A DNA stretch of 64,000 nucleotides, taken from positions 558,001 to 622,000 of the forward strand of contig OY986440.1 of the NCBI GenBank assembly GCA_963920525.1, in the 5' to 3' direction. Each line of letters opens with the position of its first letter. Position 1 is the stretch's first letter. This DNA is from Dichetophora obliterata. Lineage: Eukaryota; Arthropoda; Insecta; Diptera; Sciomyzidae. The notes beneath the pieces are model-generated. The model was not told the origin of the DNA. It ran no database searches and worked only from the letters and a program-made list of their open reading frames with translations. Shown here one piece after another: positions 1 through 10,115 of this stretch. The translations under genes were made by a program, and so were the position numbers.

Positions 1-44
1 GTTTATATAAATGACTCTCGAGTAACACCGGGTATATCAGCTAG
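1..44 (+). mobile_element. 3' terminus of a preceding unit (partial)
   Basis: This is the last 44 bases of a unit that starts outside the window. It shows the 3' end found in all complete units: the palindrome TTTATATAAA, an imperfect palindrome ACTCTCGAGT (4-bp arms, XhoI-like CTCGAG centre), then ACACCGGGTATATCAGCTAG. Helitrons typically end in a short hairpin a few bases before CTRR, and CTAG fits. The hairpin here is weaker and about 17 bases from the end, so the assignment is good but not certain. Confidence 0.75.
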
Positions 45-68
45 TCTATAGTAATAAAACTCATTTTC

Positions 69-90
69 TGTTTGTTTGTTTGTTTGTTTG
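69..90 (+). repeat. (TTTG)n microsatellite near the 5' end of the unit
   Basis: About five TTTG repeats start 24 bases after TC in unit 1 and recur at the same offset in every unit with a complete 5' end. I saw no length change, which supports recent copying. TTTG tracts just inside the 5' end are common in insect non-autonomous Helitrons. Confidence 0.85.
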
Positions 91-1020
91 GCCTTTATAC
101 AAATCTAAACGGCTCAACGGATTTTGCTCAAACTAAGTACACATATTAAGTTTATCCCAACTTAAAATGTTACATACTTAGTTTTTGCCACGCCCCCTCT
201 GAAATTTTGCAACTAACGGTAATTTTGTTATTATAAAACTTTTTACCATCGGAGATTTTTGTGTATTTAATTTTAAAATTTTTTTGTTATTTTGACATCA
301 AAAACACTCACATATCTTCAAAATTGGAGAAATTTTCAGTACTACGACTTTTTCATAAAACATCGTTGCCTAAGAATGAGAAAAAAACGACATGAAAATC
401 AAAGTTTGGTCTTTCGATGCAAATATCTCCGCTGTCCATTAATATATTTCATTCAAATTTTTTTTGTTCAAAAGTTCAATAAAATCACTTCACAAAAATA
501 GGTTGAACTGTACCGTTAAGTCAGTGTATATATGTTTTATGATTATGTCAAAAAAGGTCCAAAATATTGACTTTTTACTCAAAAAATGACTCAAAAATTG
601 TTGTTGTTGTAAAAACGAAATCAATTAAAAATTGCACATCTGGCTACCTTTCATATGACATAGCATTTATTTGCAAAAATTCTTCCAGCTAAGCGCAAAA
701 ATTATTTTACTGTTTTTGTCATCAAAACAACAAGGGTACCCCCTTTGATTTTTTTCGCGAAATTTATTTTTTCCAAAATGTTGTTTTTATATTTTTTACA
801 AAAAAGTCAAGTCTCAAAAATAATTTATGTGAAAAAATTAATGGCTAAAAATCTATTTTTCATACCAGATTATTAATAAAACTTAGTTTTGTGTTAAAAT
901 TCTCTATATAGTTTGAACGTCCCCATATATCTCTAAGAATGCAGTTGTGTGTCTAAAGTAATTACGAACATTTTGGATTATACAAAATTTTCTTTATAGT
1001 GATCATCTACTTATATTTTG

Positions 1021-1044
1021 CCTCCCCACCCCCCGCCCCCCTCC
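1021..1044 (-). other. G-quadruplex-prone tract (C-rich on + strand), unit 1
   Basis: The + strand has C runs of 2, 4, 6, 6 and 2 separated by single bases (T, A, G, T). On the minus strand this gives G2-A-G6-C-G6-T-G4-A-G2. Three runs of four or more G plus flanking GG allow a two-tier or vacancy/bulged quadruplex; a canonical four-run G3 motif is not strictly met. It sits three bases after the end of the shared core (1017), the point where all variant tails diverge. It is the most GC-rich stretch of an otherwise AT-rich repeat. Confidence 0.7.
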
Positions 1045-1589
1045 TGTTAAATTTGTTTTGTTGTGATGGCTCTATTTGTTCTCACTATTGTGTCACCGTT
1101 GTCAATTAGTTCTTTATCAATGGTACTTTGAATGTTGTATATATATCACAATTTTATCGAAAAGATGACTGTGAATAAGAATGCTGTAAAAGTTAATATT
1201 TTCATGTAATCAGTTTAAGCTATATGGCGATATAAAAAAAAATATGCGCATCTGGTCAGCACAATTATTTCATTAGTTTTGATCTGTGCGTTAAATTTAC
1301 AGATAGATGGCGCCACATGTGTAAGATGTGTGGGTACAAACTAAACGTACACCTTGCGTTGAATAGCTGAATTATGTTTTTGCAAAAGTTTCTTCAAATT
1401 TAACCCCACACGATTGGGATTACAGACAGGTGGCGCTATTTTCTGCTTACAGAAGAATATCTGATGTTCTTATGCAGCTAGCAGATAAGTTTTGCGAAAT
1501 ATTTTGCGAAAATGCTATTGCTACCAAACTTTTAAAAAGTAAAATAATGCAGTACTGCCAGTTTTTTTTAGAAATTTTAGTAGGTACAA

Positions 1590-1760
1590 TCATTTTTAGC
1601 ACAACGAATTTTCATAAAACATTGATAGCTAATAATGAGAAAAAAAATTATATGAAAATCAAAGTATTGTATTTACTTTTAATGCCAATAACTCTGCTGT
1701 TTTTAATATATTTCATTAACATTTTTTTTTTGTTAAAAAGTTCAATATGTTTTTTAATAT
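1590..1760 (+). repeat. Diverged internal duplicate of the core inside the type A tail
   Basis: Matches the core at about 326-490 in order: AGAAATTTT, TTTTCATAAAACAT, AATGAGAAAAAAA, ATGAAAATCAAAGT, CTCTGCTGT against CTCCGCTGT, TTAATATATTTCATT, TTTTTTGTT and AAAAGTTCAATA. Divergence is far greater than between units, so the duplication predates the array. It is also present in the other A and F units. Confidence 0.75.
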
Positions 1761-2163
1761 AAATCTTTGTTTAGACGTTAAAATGTCCATATCTCAAGGA
1801 CGCATTGAGTCCCATCATAATTTTTATTTTGTTGAAAAGATATTTGTGCTTGCTTTAACATTGAGTAAATATAAAAATTCTTTTTAATTTTTAAAATTTG
1901 TTTTTCGTACCGTTTCTTTGAATTCAATTAGCTCACCGCAAGAGATGGAACCACCAACAACAAAAATTTTCCTAAACTTTTTTGGATCAATGTTCGTTCA
2001 ATTACCTAGCAAACGGTGGATAAATAAAATTAAATAAAATAAAATTCAAATAAAATTCAACATGTTTTTCATTATTCCTGATTTTAAAAAACATTTAATC
2101 GAGAAGTGTATGTTAAAATGTTTATATAAATGACTCTCGAGTAACACCGGGTATATCAGCTAG

Positions 2164-3401
2164 TCTATAGTAATAAAACTCATTTTCTGTTTGTTTGTTT
2201 GTTTGTTTGGCCTTTATACAAATCTAAACGGCTCGACGGATTTTGCTCAAACTAGGCATACATATTAAGTTTATCCCAACTTAAAATGTTACATACTTAG
2301 TTTTTGCCACGCCCCCTCTGAAATTTTGCAACTAACGGTAATTTTGTTATTATAAAACTTTTTACCATCGGAGATTTTTGTGTATTTAATTTTAAAATTT
2401 TTTTGTTATTTTGACACCAAAAACACTCACATATCTTCAAAATTGGAGAAATTTTCAGTACAACGACTTTTTCATAAAACATCGTTGCCTAAGAATGAGA
2501 AAAAAACGACATGAAAATCAAAGTTTGGTCTTTCGATGCAAATATCTCCGCTGTCCATTAATATATTTCATTCAAATTTTTTTTGTTCAAAAGTTCAATA
2601 AAATCACTTCACAAAAATAGGTTGAACTGTACCGTTAAGTCAGTGTATATATGTTTTATGATTATGTCAAAAAAGGTCCAAAATATTGACTTTTTACTCA
2701 AAAAATGACTCAAAAATTGTTGTTGTTGTAAAAACGAAATCAATTAAAAATTGCACATCTGGCTACCTTTCATATGACATAGCATTTATTTGCAAAAATT
2801 CTTCCAGCTAAGCGCAAAAATTATTTTACTGTTTTTGTCATCAAAACAACAAGGGTACCCCCTTTGATTTTTTTCGCGAAATTTATTTTTTCCAAAATGT
2901 TGTTTTTATATTTTTTACAAAAAAGTCAAGTCTCAAAAATAATTTATGTGAAAAAATTAATGGCTAAAAATCTATTTTTCATACCAGATTATTAATAAAA
3001 CTTAGTTTTGTGTTAAAATTCTCTATATAGTTTGAACGTCCCCATATATCTCTAAGAATGCAGTTGTGTGTCTAAAGTAATTACGAACATTTTGGATTAT
3101 ACAAAATTTTCTTTATAGTGATCATCTACTTATATTTCAATTAGCTCAATTAGTCAATTAGTCAATTAGCTCACCGCAAGAGATGGAACCACCAACAACA
3201 AAAATTTTCCTAAACTTTTTTGGATCAATGTTCGTTCAATTACCTAGCAAACGGTGGATAAATAAAATTAAATAAAATAAAATTCAAATAAAATTCAACA
3301 TGTTTTTCATTATTCCTGATTTTAAAAAACATTTAATCGAGAAGTGTATGTTAAAATGTTTATATAAATGACTCTCGAGTAACACCGGGTATATCAGCTA
3401 G
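2164..3401 (+). mobile_element. Unit 2, type B (1238 bp), haplotype I
   Basis: Core 2164-3136 joins the last 240 bases of the type A tail through a 25-base filler (3137-3161) made of repeated TCAATTAG. Relative to type A, 906 bases including the G tract are lost and 25 gained. Its core carries 'CTCGACGG', 'AGGCATAC' and 'GACACC', like unit 6, so it is not a simple copy of units 3 and 4, which share its tail. Confidence 0.85.
3137..3161 (+). other. Type B deletion junction with TCAATTAG filler
   Basis: Between the core end (TATATT at 3136) and the tail ('TCAATTAGCTCACCGC') lie 25 extra bases consisting of TCAATTAG, CTCAATTAG and TCAATTAG. Type A has one copy of this motif, at about 1924. The filler is therefore a repeated copy of the right flank. 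The same junction is present in every B and D unit, and after the second core end of every E unit. Confidence 0.85.
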
Positions 3402-4639
3402 TCTATAGTAATAAAACTCATTTTCTGTTTGTTTGTTTGTTTGTTTGGCCTTTATACAAATCTAAACGGCTCAACGGATTTTGCTCAAACTAAGTACACA
3501 TATTAAGTTTATCCCAACTTAAAATGTTACATACTTAGTTTTTGCCACGCCCCCTCTGAAATTTTGCAACTAACGGTAATTTTGTTATTATAAAACTTTT
3601 TACCATCGGAGATTTTTGTGTATTTAATTTTAAAATTTTTTTGTTATTTTGACATCAAAAACACTCACATATCTTCAAAATTGGAGAAATTTTCAGTACA
3701 ACGACTTTTTCATAAAACATCGTTGCCTAAGAATGAGAAAAAAACGACATGAAAATCAAAGTTTGGTCTTTCGATGCAAATATCTCCGCTGTCCATTAAT
3801 ATATTTCATTCAAATTTTTTTTGTTCAAAAGTTCAATAAAATCACTTCACAAAAATAGGTTGAACTGTACCGTTAAGTCAGTGTATATATGTTTTATGAT
3901 TATGTCAAAAAAGGTCCAAAATATTGACTTTTTACTCAAAAAATGACTCAAAAATTGTTGTTGTTGTAAAAACGAAATCAATTAAAAATTGCACATCTGG
4001 CTACCTTTCATATGACATAGCATTTATTTGCAAAAATTCTTCCAGCTAAGCGCAAAAATTATTTTACTGTTTTTGTCATCAAAACAACAAGGGTACCCCC
4101 TTTGATTTTTTTCGCGAAATTTATTTTTTCCAAAATGTTGTTTTTATATTTTTTACAAAAAAGTCAAGTCTCAAAAATAATTTATGTGAAAAAATTAATG
4201 GCTAAAAATCTATTTTTCATACCAGATTATTAATAAAACTTAGTTTTGTGTTAAAATTCTCTATATAGTTTGAACGTCCCCATATATCTCTAAGAATGCA
4301 GTTGTGTGTCTAAAGTAATTACGAACATTTTGGATTATACAAAATTTTCTTTATAGTGATCATCTACTTATATTTCAATTAGCTCAATTAGTCAATTAGT
4401 CAATTAGCTCACCGCAAGAGATGGAACCACCAACAACAAAAATTTTCCTAAACTTTTTTGGATCAATGTTCGTTCAATTACCTAGCAAACGGTGGATAAA
4501 TAAAATTAAATAAAATAAAATTCAAATAAAATTCAACATGTTTTTCATTATTCCTGATTTTAAAAAACATTTAATCGAGAAGTGTATGTTAAAATGTTTA
4601 TATAAATGACTCTCGAGTAACACCGGGTATATCAGCTAG
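3402..4639 (+). mobile_element. Unit 3, type B (1238 bp), haplotype I
   Basis: TC start, 973-base core to 4374, filler junction, 240-base tail and CTAG end. It appears identical or nearly so to unit 4 and forms a local 1238-bp tandem with units 2 and 4. Confidence 0.85.
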
Positions 4640-5877
4640 TCTATAGTAATAAAACTCATTTTCTGTTTGTTTGTTTGTTTGTTTGGCCTTTATACAAATC
4701 TAAACGGCTCAACGGATTTTGCTCAAACTAAGTACACATATTAAGTTTATCCCAACTTAAAATGTTACATACTTAGTTTTTGCCACGCCCCCTCTGAAAT
4801 TTTGCAACTAACGGTAATTTTGTTATTATAAAACTTTTTACCATCGGAGATTTTTGTGTATTTAATTTTAAAATTTTTTTGTTATTTTGACATCAAAAAC
4901 ACTCACATATCTTCAAAATTGGAGAAATTTTCAGTACAACGACTTTTTCATAAAACATCGTTGCCTAAGAATGAGAAAAAAACGACATGAAAATCAAAGT
5001 TTGGTCTTTCGATGCAAATATCTCCGCTGTCCATTAATATATTTCATTCAAATTTTTTTTGTTCAAAAGTTCAATAAAATCACTTCACAAAAATAGGTTG
5101 AACTGTACCGTTAAGTCAGTGTATATATGTTTTATGATTATGTCAAAAAAGGTCCAAAATATTGACTTTTTACTCAAAAAATGACTCAAAAATTGTTGTT
5201 GTTGTAAAAACGAAATCAATTAAAAATTGCACATCTGGCTACCTTTCATATGACATAGCATTTATTTGCAAAAATTCTTCCAGCTAAGCGCAAAAATTAT
5301 TTTACTGTTTTTGTCATCAAAACAACAAGGGTACCCCCTTTGATTTTTTTCGCGAAATTTATTTTTTCCAAAATGTTGTTTTTATATTTTTTACAAAAAA
5401 GTCAAGTCTCAAAAATAATTTATGTGAAAAAATTAATGGCTAAAAATCTATTTTTCATACCAGATTATTAATAAAACTTAGTTTTGTGTTAAAATTCTCT
5501 ATATAGTTTGAACGTCCCCATATATCTCTAAGAATGCAGTTGTGTGTCTAAAGTAATTACGAACATTTTGGATTATACAAAATTTTCTTTATAGTGATCA
5601 TCTACTTATATTTCAATTAGCTCAATTAGTCAATTAGTCAATTAGCTCACCGCAAGAGATGGAACCACCAACAACAAAAATTTTCCTAAACTTTTTTGGA
5701 TCAATGTTCGTTCAATTACCTAGCAAACGGTGGATAAATAAAATTAAATAAAATAAAATTCAAATAAAATTCAACATGTTTTTCATTATTCCTGATTTTA
5801 AAAAACATTTAATCGAGAAGTGTATGTTAAAATGTTTATATAAATGACTCTCGAGTAACACCGGGTATATCAGCTAG
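4640..5877 (+). mobile_element. Unit 4, type B (1238 bp), haplotype I
   Basis: Same structure as unit 3, with core end at 5612. Third member of the local run of 1238-bp units, followed by a full-length A unit. Confidence 0.85.
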
Positions 5878-7996
5878 TCTATAGTAATAAAACTCATTTT
5901 CTGTTTGTTTGTTTGTTTGTTTGGCCTTTATACAAATCTAAACGGCTCAACGGATTTTGCTCAAACTAAGTACACATATTAAGTTTATCCCAACTTAAAA
6001 TGTTACATACTTAGTTTTTGCCACGCCCCCTCTGAAATTTTGCAACTAACGGTAATTTTGTTATTATAAAACTTTTTACCATCGGAGATTTTTGTGTATT
6101 TAATTTTAAAATTTTTTTGTTATTTTGACATCAAAAACACTCACATATCTTCAAAATTGGAGAAATTTTCAGTACTACGACTTTTTCATAAAACATCGTT
6201 GCCTAAGAATGAGAAAAAAACGACATGAAAATCAAAGTTTGGTCTTTCGATGCAAATATCTCCGCTGTCCATTAATATATTTCATTCAAATTTTTTTTGT
6301 TCAAAAGTTCAATAAAATCACTTCACAAAAATAGGTTGAACTGTACCGTTAAGTCAGTGTATATATGTTTTATGATTATGTCAAAAAAGGTCCAAAATAT
6401 TGACTTTTTACTCAAAAAATGACTCAAAAATTGTTGTTGTTGTAAAAACGAAATCAATTAAAAATTGCACATCTGGCTACCTTTCATATGACATAGCATT
6501 TATTTGCAAAAATTCTTCCAGCTAAGCGCAAAAATTATTTTACTGTTTTTGTCATCAAAACAACAAGGGTACCCCCTTTGATTTTTTTCGCGAAATTTAT
6601 TTTTTCCAAAATGTTGTTTTTATATTTTTTACAAAAAAGTCAAGTCTCAAAAATAATTTATGTGAAAAAATTAATGGCTAAAAATCTATTTTTCATACCA
6701 GATTATTAATAAAACTTAGTTTTGTGTTAAAATTCTCTATATAGTTTGAACGTCCCCATATATCTCTAAGAATGCAGTTGTGTGTCTAAAGTAATTACGA
6801 ACATTTTGGATTATACAAAATTTTCTTTATAGTGATCATCTACTTATATTTTGCCTCCCCACCCCCCGCCCCCCTCCTGTTAAATTTGTTTTGTTGTGAT
6901 GGCTCTATTTGTTCTCACTATTGTGTCACCGTTGTCAATTAGTTCTTTATCAATGGTACTTTGAATGTTGTATATATATCACAATTTTATCGAAAAGATG
7001 ACTGTGAATAAGAATGCTGTAAAAGTTAATATTTTCATGTAATCAGTTTAAGCTATATGGCGATATAAAAAAAAATATGCGCATCTGGTCAGCACAATTA
7101 TTTCATTAGTTTTGATCTGTGCGTTAAATTTACAGATAGATGGCGCCACATGTGTAAGATGTGTGGGTACAAACTAAACGTACACCTTGCGTTGAATAGC
7201 TGAATTATGTTTTTGCAAAAGTTTCTTCAAATTTAACCCCACACGATTGGGATTACAGACAGGTGGCGCTATTTTCTGCTTACAGAAGAATATCTGATGT
7301 TCTTATGCAGCTAGCAGATAAGTTTTGCGAAATATTTTGCGAAAATGCTATTGCTACCAAACTTTTAAAAAGTAAAATAATGCAGTACTGCCAGTTTTTT
7401 TTAGAAATTTTAGTAGGTACAATCATTTTTAGCACAACGAATTTTCATAAAACATTGATAGCTAATAATGAGAAAAAAAATTATATGAAAATCAAAGTAT
7501 TGTATTTACTTTTAATGCCAATAACTCTGCTGTTTTTAATATATTTCATTAACATTTTTTTTTTGTTAAAAAGTTCAATATGTTTTTTAATATAAATCTT
7601 TGTTTAGACGTTAAAATGTCCATATCTCAAGGACGCATTGAGTCCCATCATAATTTTTATTTTGTTGAAAAGATATTTGTGCTTGCTTTAACATTGAGTA
7701 AATATAAAAATTCTTTTTAATTTTTAAAATTTGTTTTTCGTACCGTTTCTTTGAATTCAATTAGCTCACCGCAAGAGATGGAACCACCAACAACAAAAAT
7801 TTTCCTAAACTTTTTTGGATCAATGTTCGTTCAATTACCTAGCAAACGGTGGATAAATAAAATTAAATAAAATAAAATTCAAATAAAATTCAACATGTTT
7901 TTCATTATTCCTGATTTTAAAAAACATTTAATCGAGAAGTGTATGTTAAAATGTTTATATAAATGACTCTCGAGTAACACCGGGTATATCAGCTAG
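5878..7996 (+). mobile_element. Unit 5, type A (2119 bp), haplotype I
   Basis: Full-length unit. It shares the 'CAGTACTACG' variant only with unit 1. Together with the core of unit 6 it reproduces the order unit 1 plus unit 2 core, at an offset of 5833 bases, which indicates a multi-unit duplication. Confidence 0.85.
6854..6877 (-). other. G-quadruplex-prone tract, unit 5
   Basis: Same C-run pattern (2-4-6-6-2) as at 1021-1044, directly after the core end. Confidence 0.7.
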
Positions 7997-10115
7997 TCTA
8001 TAGTAATAAAACTCATTTTCTGTTTGTTTGTTTGTTTGTTTGGCCTTTATACAAATCTAAACGGCTCGACGGATTTTGCTCAAACTAGGCATACATATTA
8101 AGTTTATCCCAACTTAAAATGTTACATACTTAGTTTTTGCCACGCCCCCTCTGAAATTTTGCAACTAACGGTAATTTTGTTATTATAAAACTTTTTACCA
8201 TCGGAGATTTTTGTGTATTTAATTTTAAAATTTTTTTGTTATTTTGACACCAAAAACACTCACATATCTTCAAAATTGGAGAAATTTTCAGTACAACGAC
8301 TTTTTCATAAAACATCGTTGCCTAAGAATGAGAAAAAAACGACATGAAAATCAAAGTTTGGTCTTTCGATGCAAATATCTCCGCTGTCCATTAATATATT
8401 TCATTCAAATTTTTTTTGTTCAAAAGTTCAATAAAATCACTTCACAAAAATAGGTTGAACTGTACCGTTAAGTCAGTGTATATATGTTTTATGATTATGT
8501 CAAAAAAGGTCCAAAATATTGACTTTTTACTCAAAAAATGACTCAAAAATTGTTGTTGTTGTAAAAACGAAATCAATTAAAAATTGCACATCTGGCTACC
8601 TTTCATATGACATAGCATTTATTTGCAAAAATTCTTCCAGCTAAGCGCAAAAATTATTTTACTGTTTTTGTCATCAAAACAACAAGGGTACCCCCTTTGA
8701 TTTTTTTCGCGAAATTTATTTTTTCCAAAATGTTGTTTTTATATTTTTTACAAAAAAGTCAAGTCTCAAAAATAATTTATGTGAAAAAATTAATGGCTAA
8801 AAATCTATTTTTCATACCAGATTATTAATAAAACTTAGTTTTGTGTTAAAATTCTCTATATAGTTTGAACGTCCCCATATATCTCTAAGAATGCAGTTGT
8901 GTGTCTAAAGTAATTACGAACATTTTGGATTATACAAAATTTTCTTTATAGTGATCATCTACTTATATTTTGCCTCCCCACCCCCCGCCCCCCTCCTGTT
9001 AAATTTGTTTTGTTGTGATGGCTCTATTTGTTCTCACTATTGTGTCACCGTTGTCAATTAGTTCTTTATCAATGGTACTTTGAATGTTGTATATATATCA
9101 CAATTTTATCGAAAAGATGACTGTGAATAAGAATGCTGTAAAAGTTAATATTTTCATGTAATCAGTTTAAGCTATATGGCGATATAAAAAAAAATATGCG
9201 CATCTGGTCAGCACAATTATTTCATTAGTTTTGATCTGTGCGTTAAATTTACAGATAGATGGCGCCACATGTGTAAGATGTGTGGGTACAAACTAAACGT
9301 ACACCTTGCGTTGAATAGCTGAATTATGTTTTTGCAAAAGTTTCTTCAAATTTAACCCCACACGATTGGGATTACAGACAGGTGGCGCTATTTTCTGCTT
9401 ACAGAAGAATATCTGATGTTCTTATGCAGCTAGCAGATAAGTTTTGCGAAATATTTTGCGAAAATGCTATTGCTACCAAACTTTTAAAAAGTAAAATAAT
9501 GCAGTACTGCCAGTTTTTTTTAGAAATTTTAGTAGGTACAATCATTTTTAGCACAACGAATTTTCATAAAACATTGATAGCTAATAATGAGAAAAAAAAT
9601 TATATGAAAATCAAAGTATTGTATTTACTTTTAATGCCAATAACTCTGCTGTTTTTAATATATTTCATTAACATTTTTTTTTTGTTAAAAAGTTCAATAT
9701 GTTTTTTAATATAAATCTTTGTTTAGACGTTAAAATGTCCATATCTCAAGGACGCATTGAGTCCCATCATAATTTTTATTTTGTTGAAAAGATATTTGTG
9801 CTTGCTTTAACATTGAGTAAATATAAAAATTCTTTTTAATTTTTAAAATTTGTTTTTCGTACCGTTTCTTTGAATTCAATTAGCTCACCGCAAGAGATGG
9901 AACCACCAACAACAAAAATTTTCCTAAACTTTTTTGGATCAATGTTCGTTCAATTACCTAGCAAACGGTGGATAAATAAAATTAAATAAAATAAAATTCA
10001 AATAAAATTCAACATGTTTTTCATTATTCCTGATTTTAAAAAACATTTAATCGAGAAGTGTATGTTAAAATGTTTATATAAATGACTCTCGAGTAACACC
10101 GGGTATATCAGCTAG
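7997..10115 (+). mobile_element. Unit 6, type A (2119 bp), haplotype I
   Basis: Full length. Its core has the 'CTCGACGG', 'AGGCATAC' and 'GACACC' variants shared with unit 2; unit 7 shares the first and last but reads 'AGGTATAC'. Confidence 0.85.
8973..8996 (-). other. G-quadruplex-prone tract, unit 6
   Basis: Same C-run pattern as at 1021-1044, intact. Confidence 0.7.

Larger units (their letters stand above)
45..2163 (+). mobile_element. Unit 1, type A (2119 bp), haplotype I, full length
   Basis: This is the reference full-length unit. The core is 45-1017: 5' TC end, (TTTG)n at about 69-90, subterminal block 'AAACGGCTCAACGG', and the palindrome GGGTACCC near 736. The tail is 1018-2163 and opens with the C-rich tract at 1021-1044. 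It contains two diverged copies of a TTACAGAYAGRTGGCGCYA motif (1297-1315 and 1420-1438). At about 1590-1760 it also holds a diverged copy of the core segment near 326-490. The unit ends in CTAG at 2160-2163. No conserved ATG-initiated reading frame was found. A private base pair, 'CAGTACTACG' near 350, is shared only with unit 5. Confidence 0.85.

Noticed and set aside
292..501. 69-codon open frame recurring in most units
   Set aside because: It opens with TTG (no ATG) in a eukaryote-like repeat, has no recognisable domain and extreme AT-driven composition. It is broken by the 30-base deletion in units 39 and 39b. Its conservation merely follows the near-identity of the units.
1021..1044. 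Canonical four-run G3 quadruplex motif
   Set aside because: Only three runs have three or more G (6, 6, 4); the outer runs are GG. I keep it as quadruplex-prone (two-tier, bulged or vacancy form), not as a strict motif match.
1430..1762. 110-codon open frame in type A tails (152 codons in unit 7, 102 in units 17 and 31)
   Set aside because: It opens with GTG, and its end changes with poly-T length. No codon constraint is visible, and it lies over the old internal core duplicate in a different frame.
2297..2482. 61-codon minus-strand open frame with ATG
   Set aside because: Open only in units 2, 6 and 7, where GACACC replaces GACATC; all other copies have an in-frame stop, so it is not maintained.
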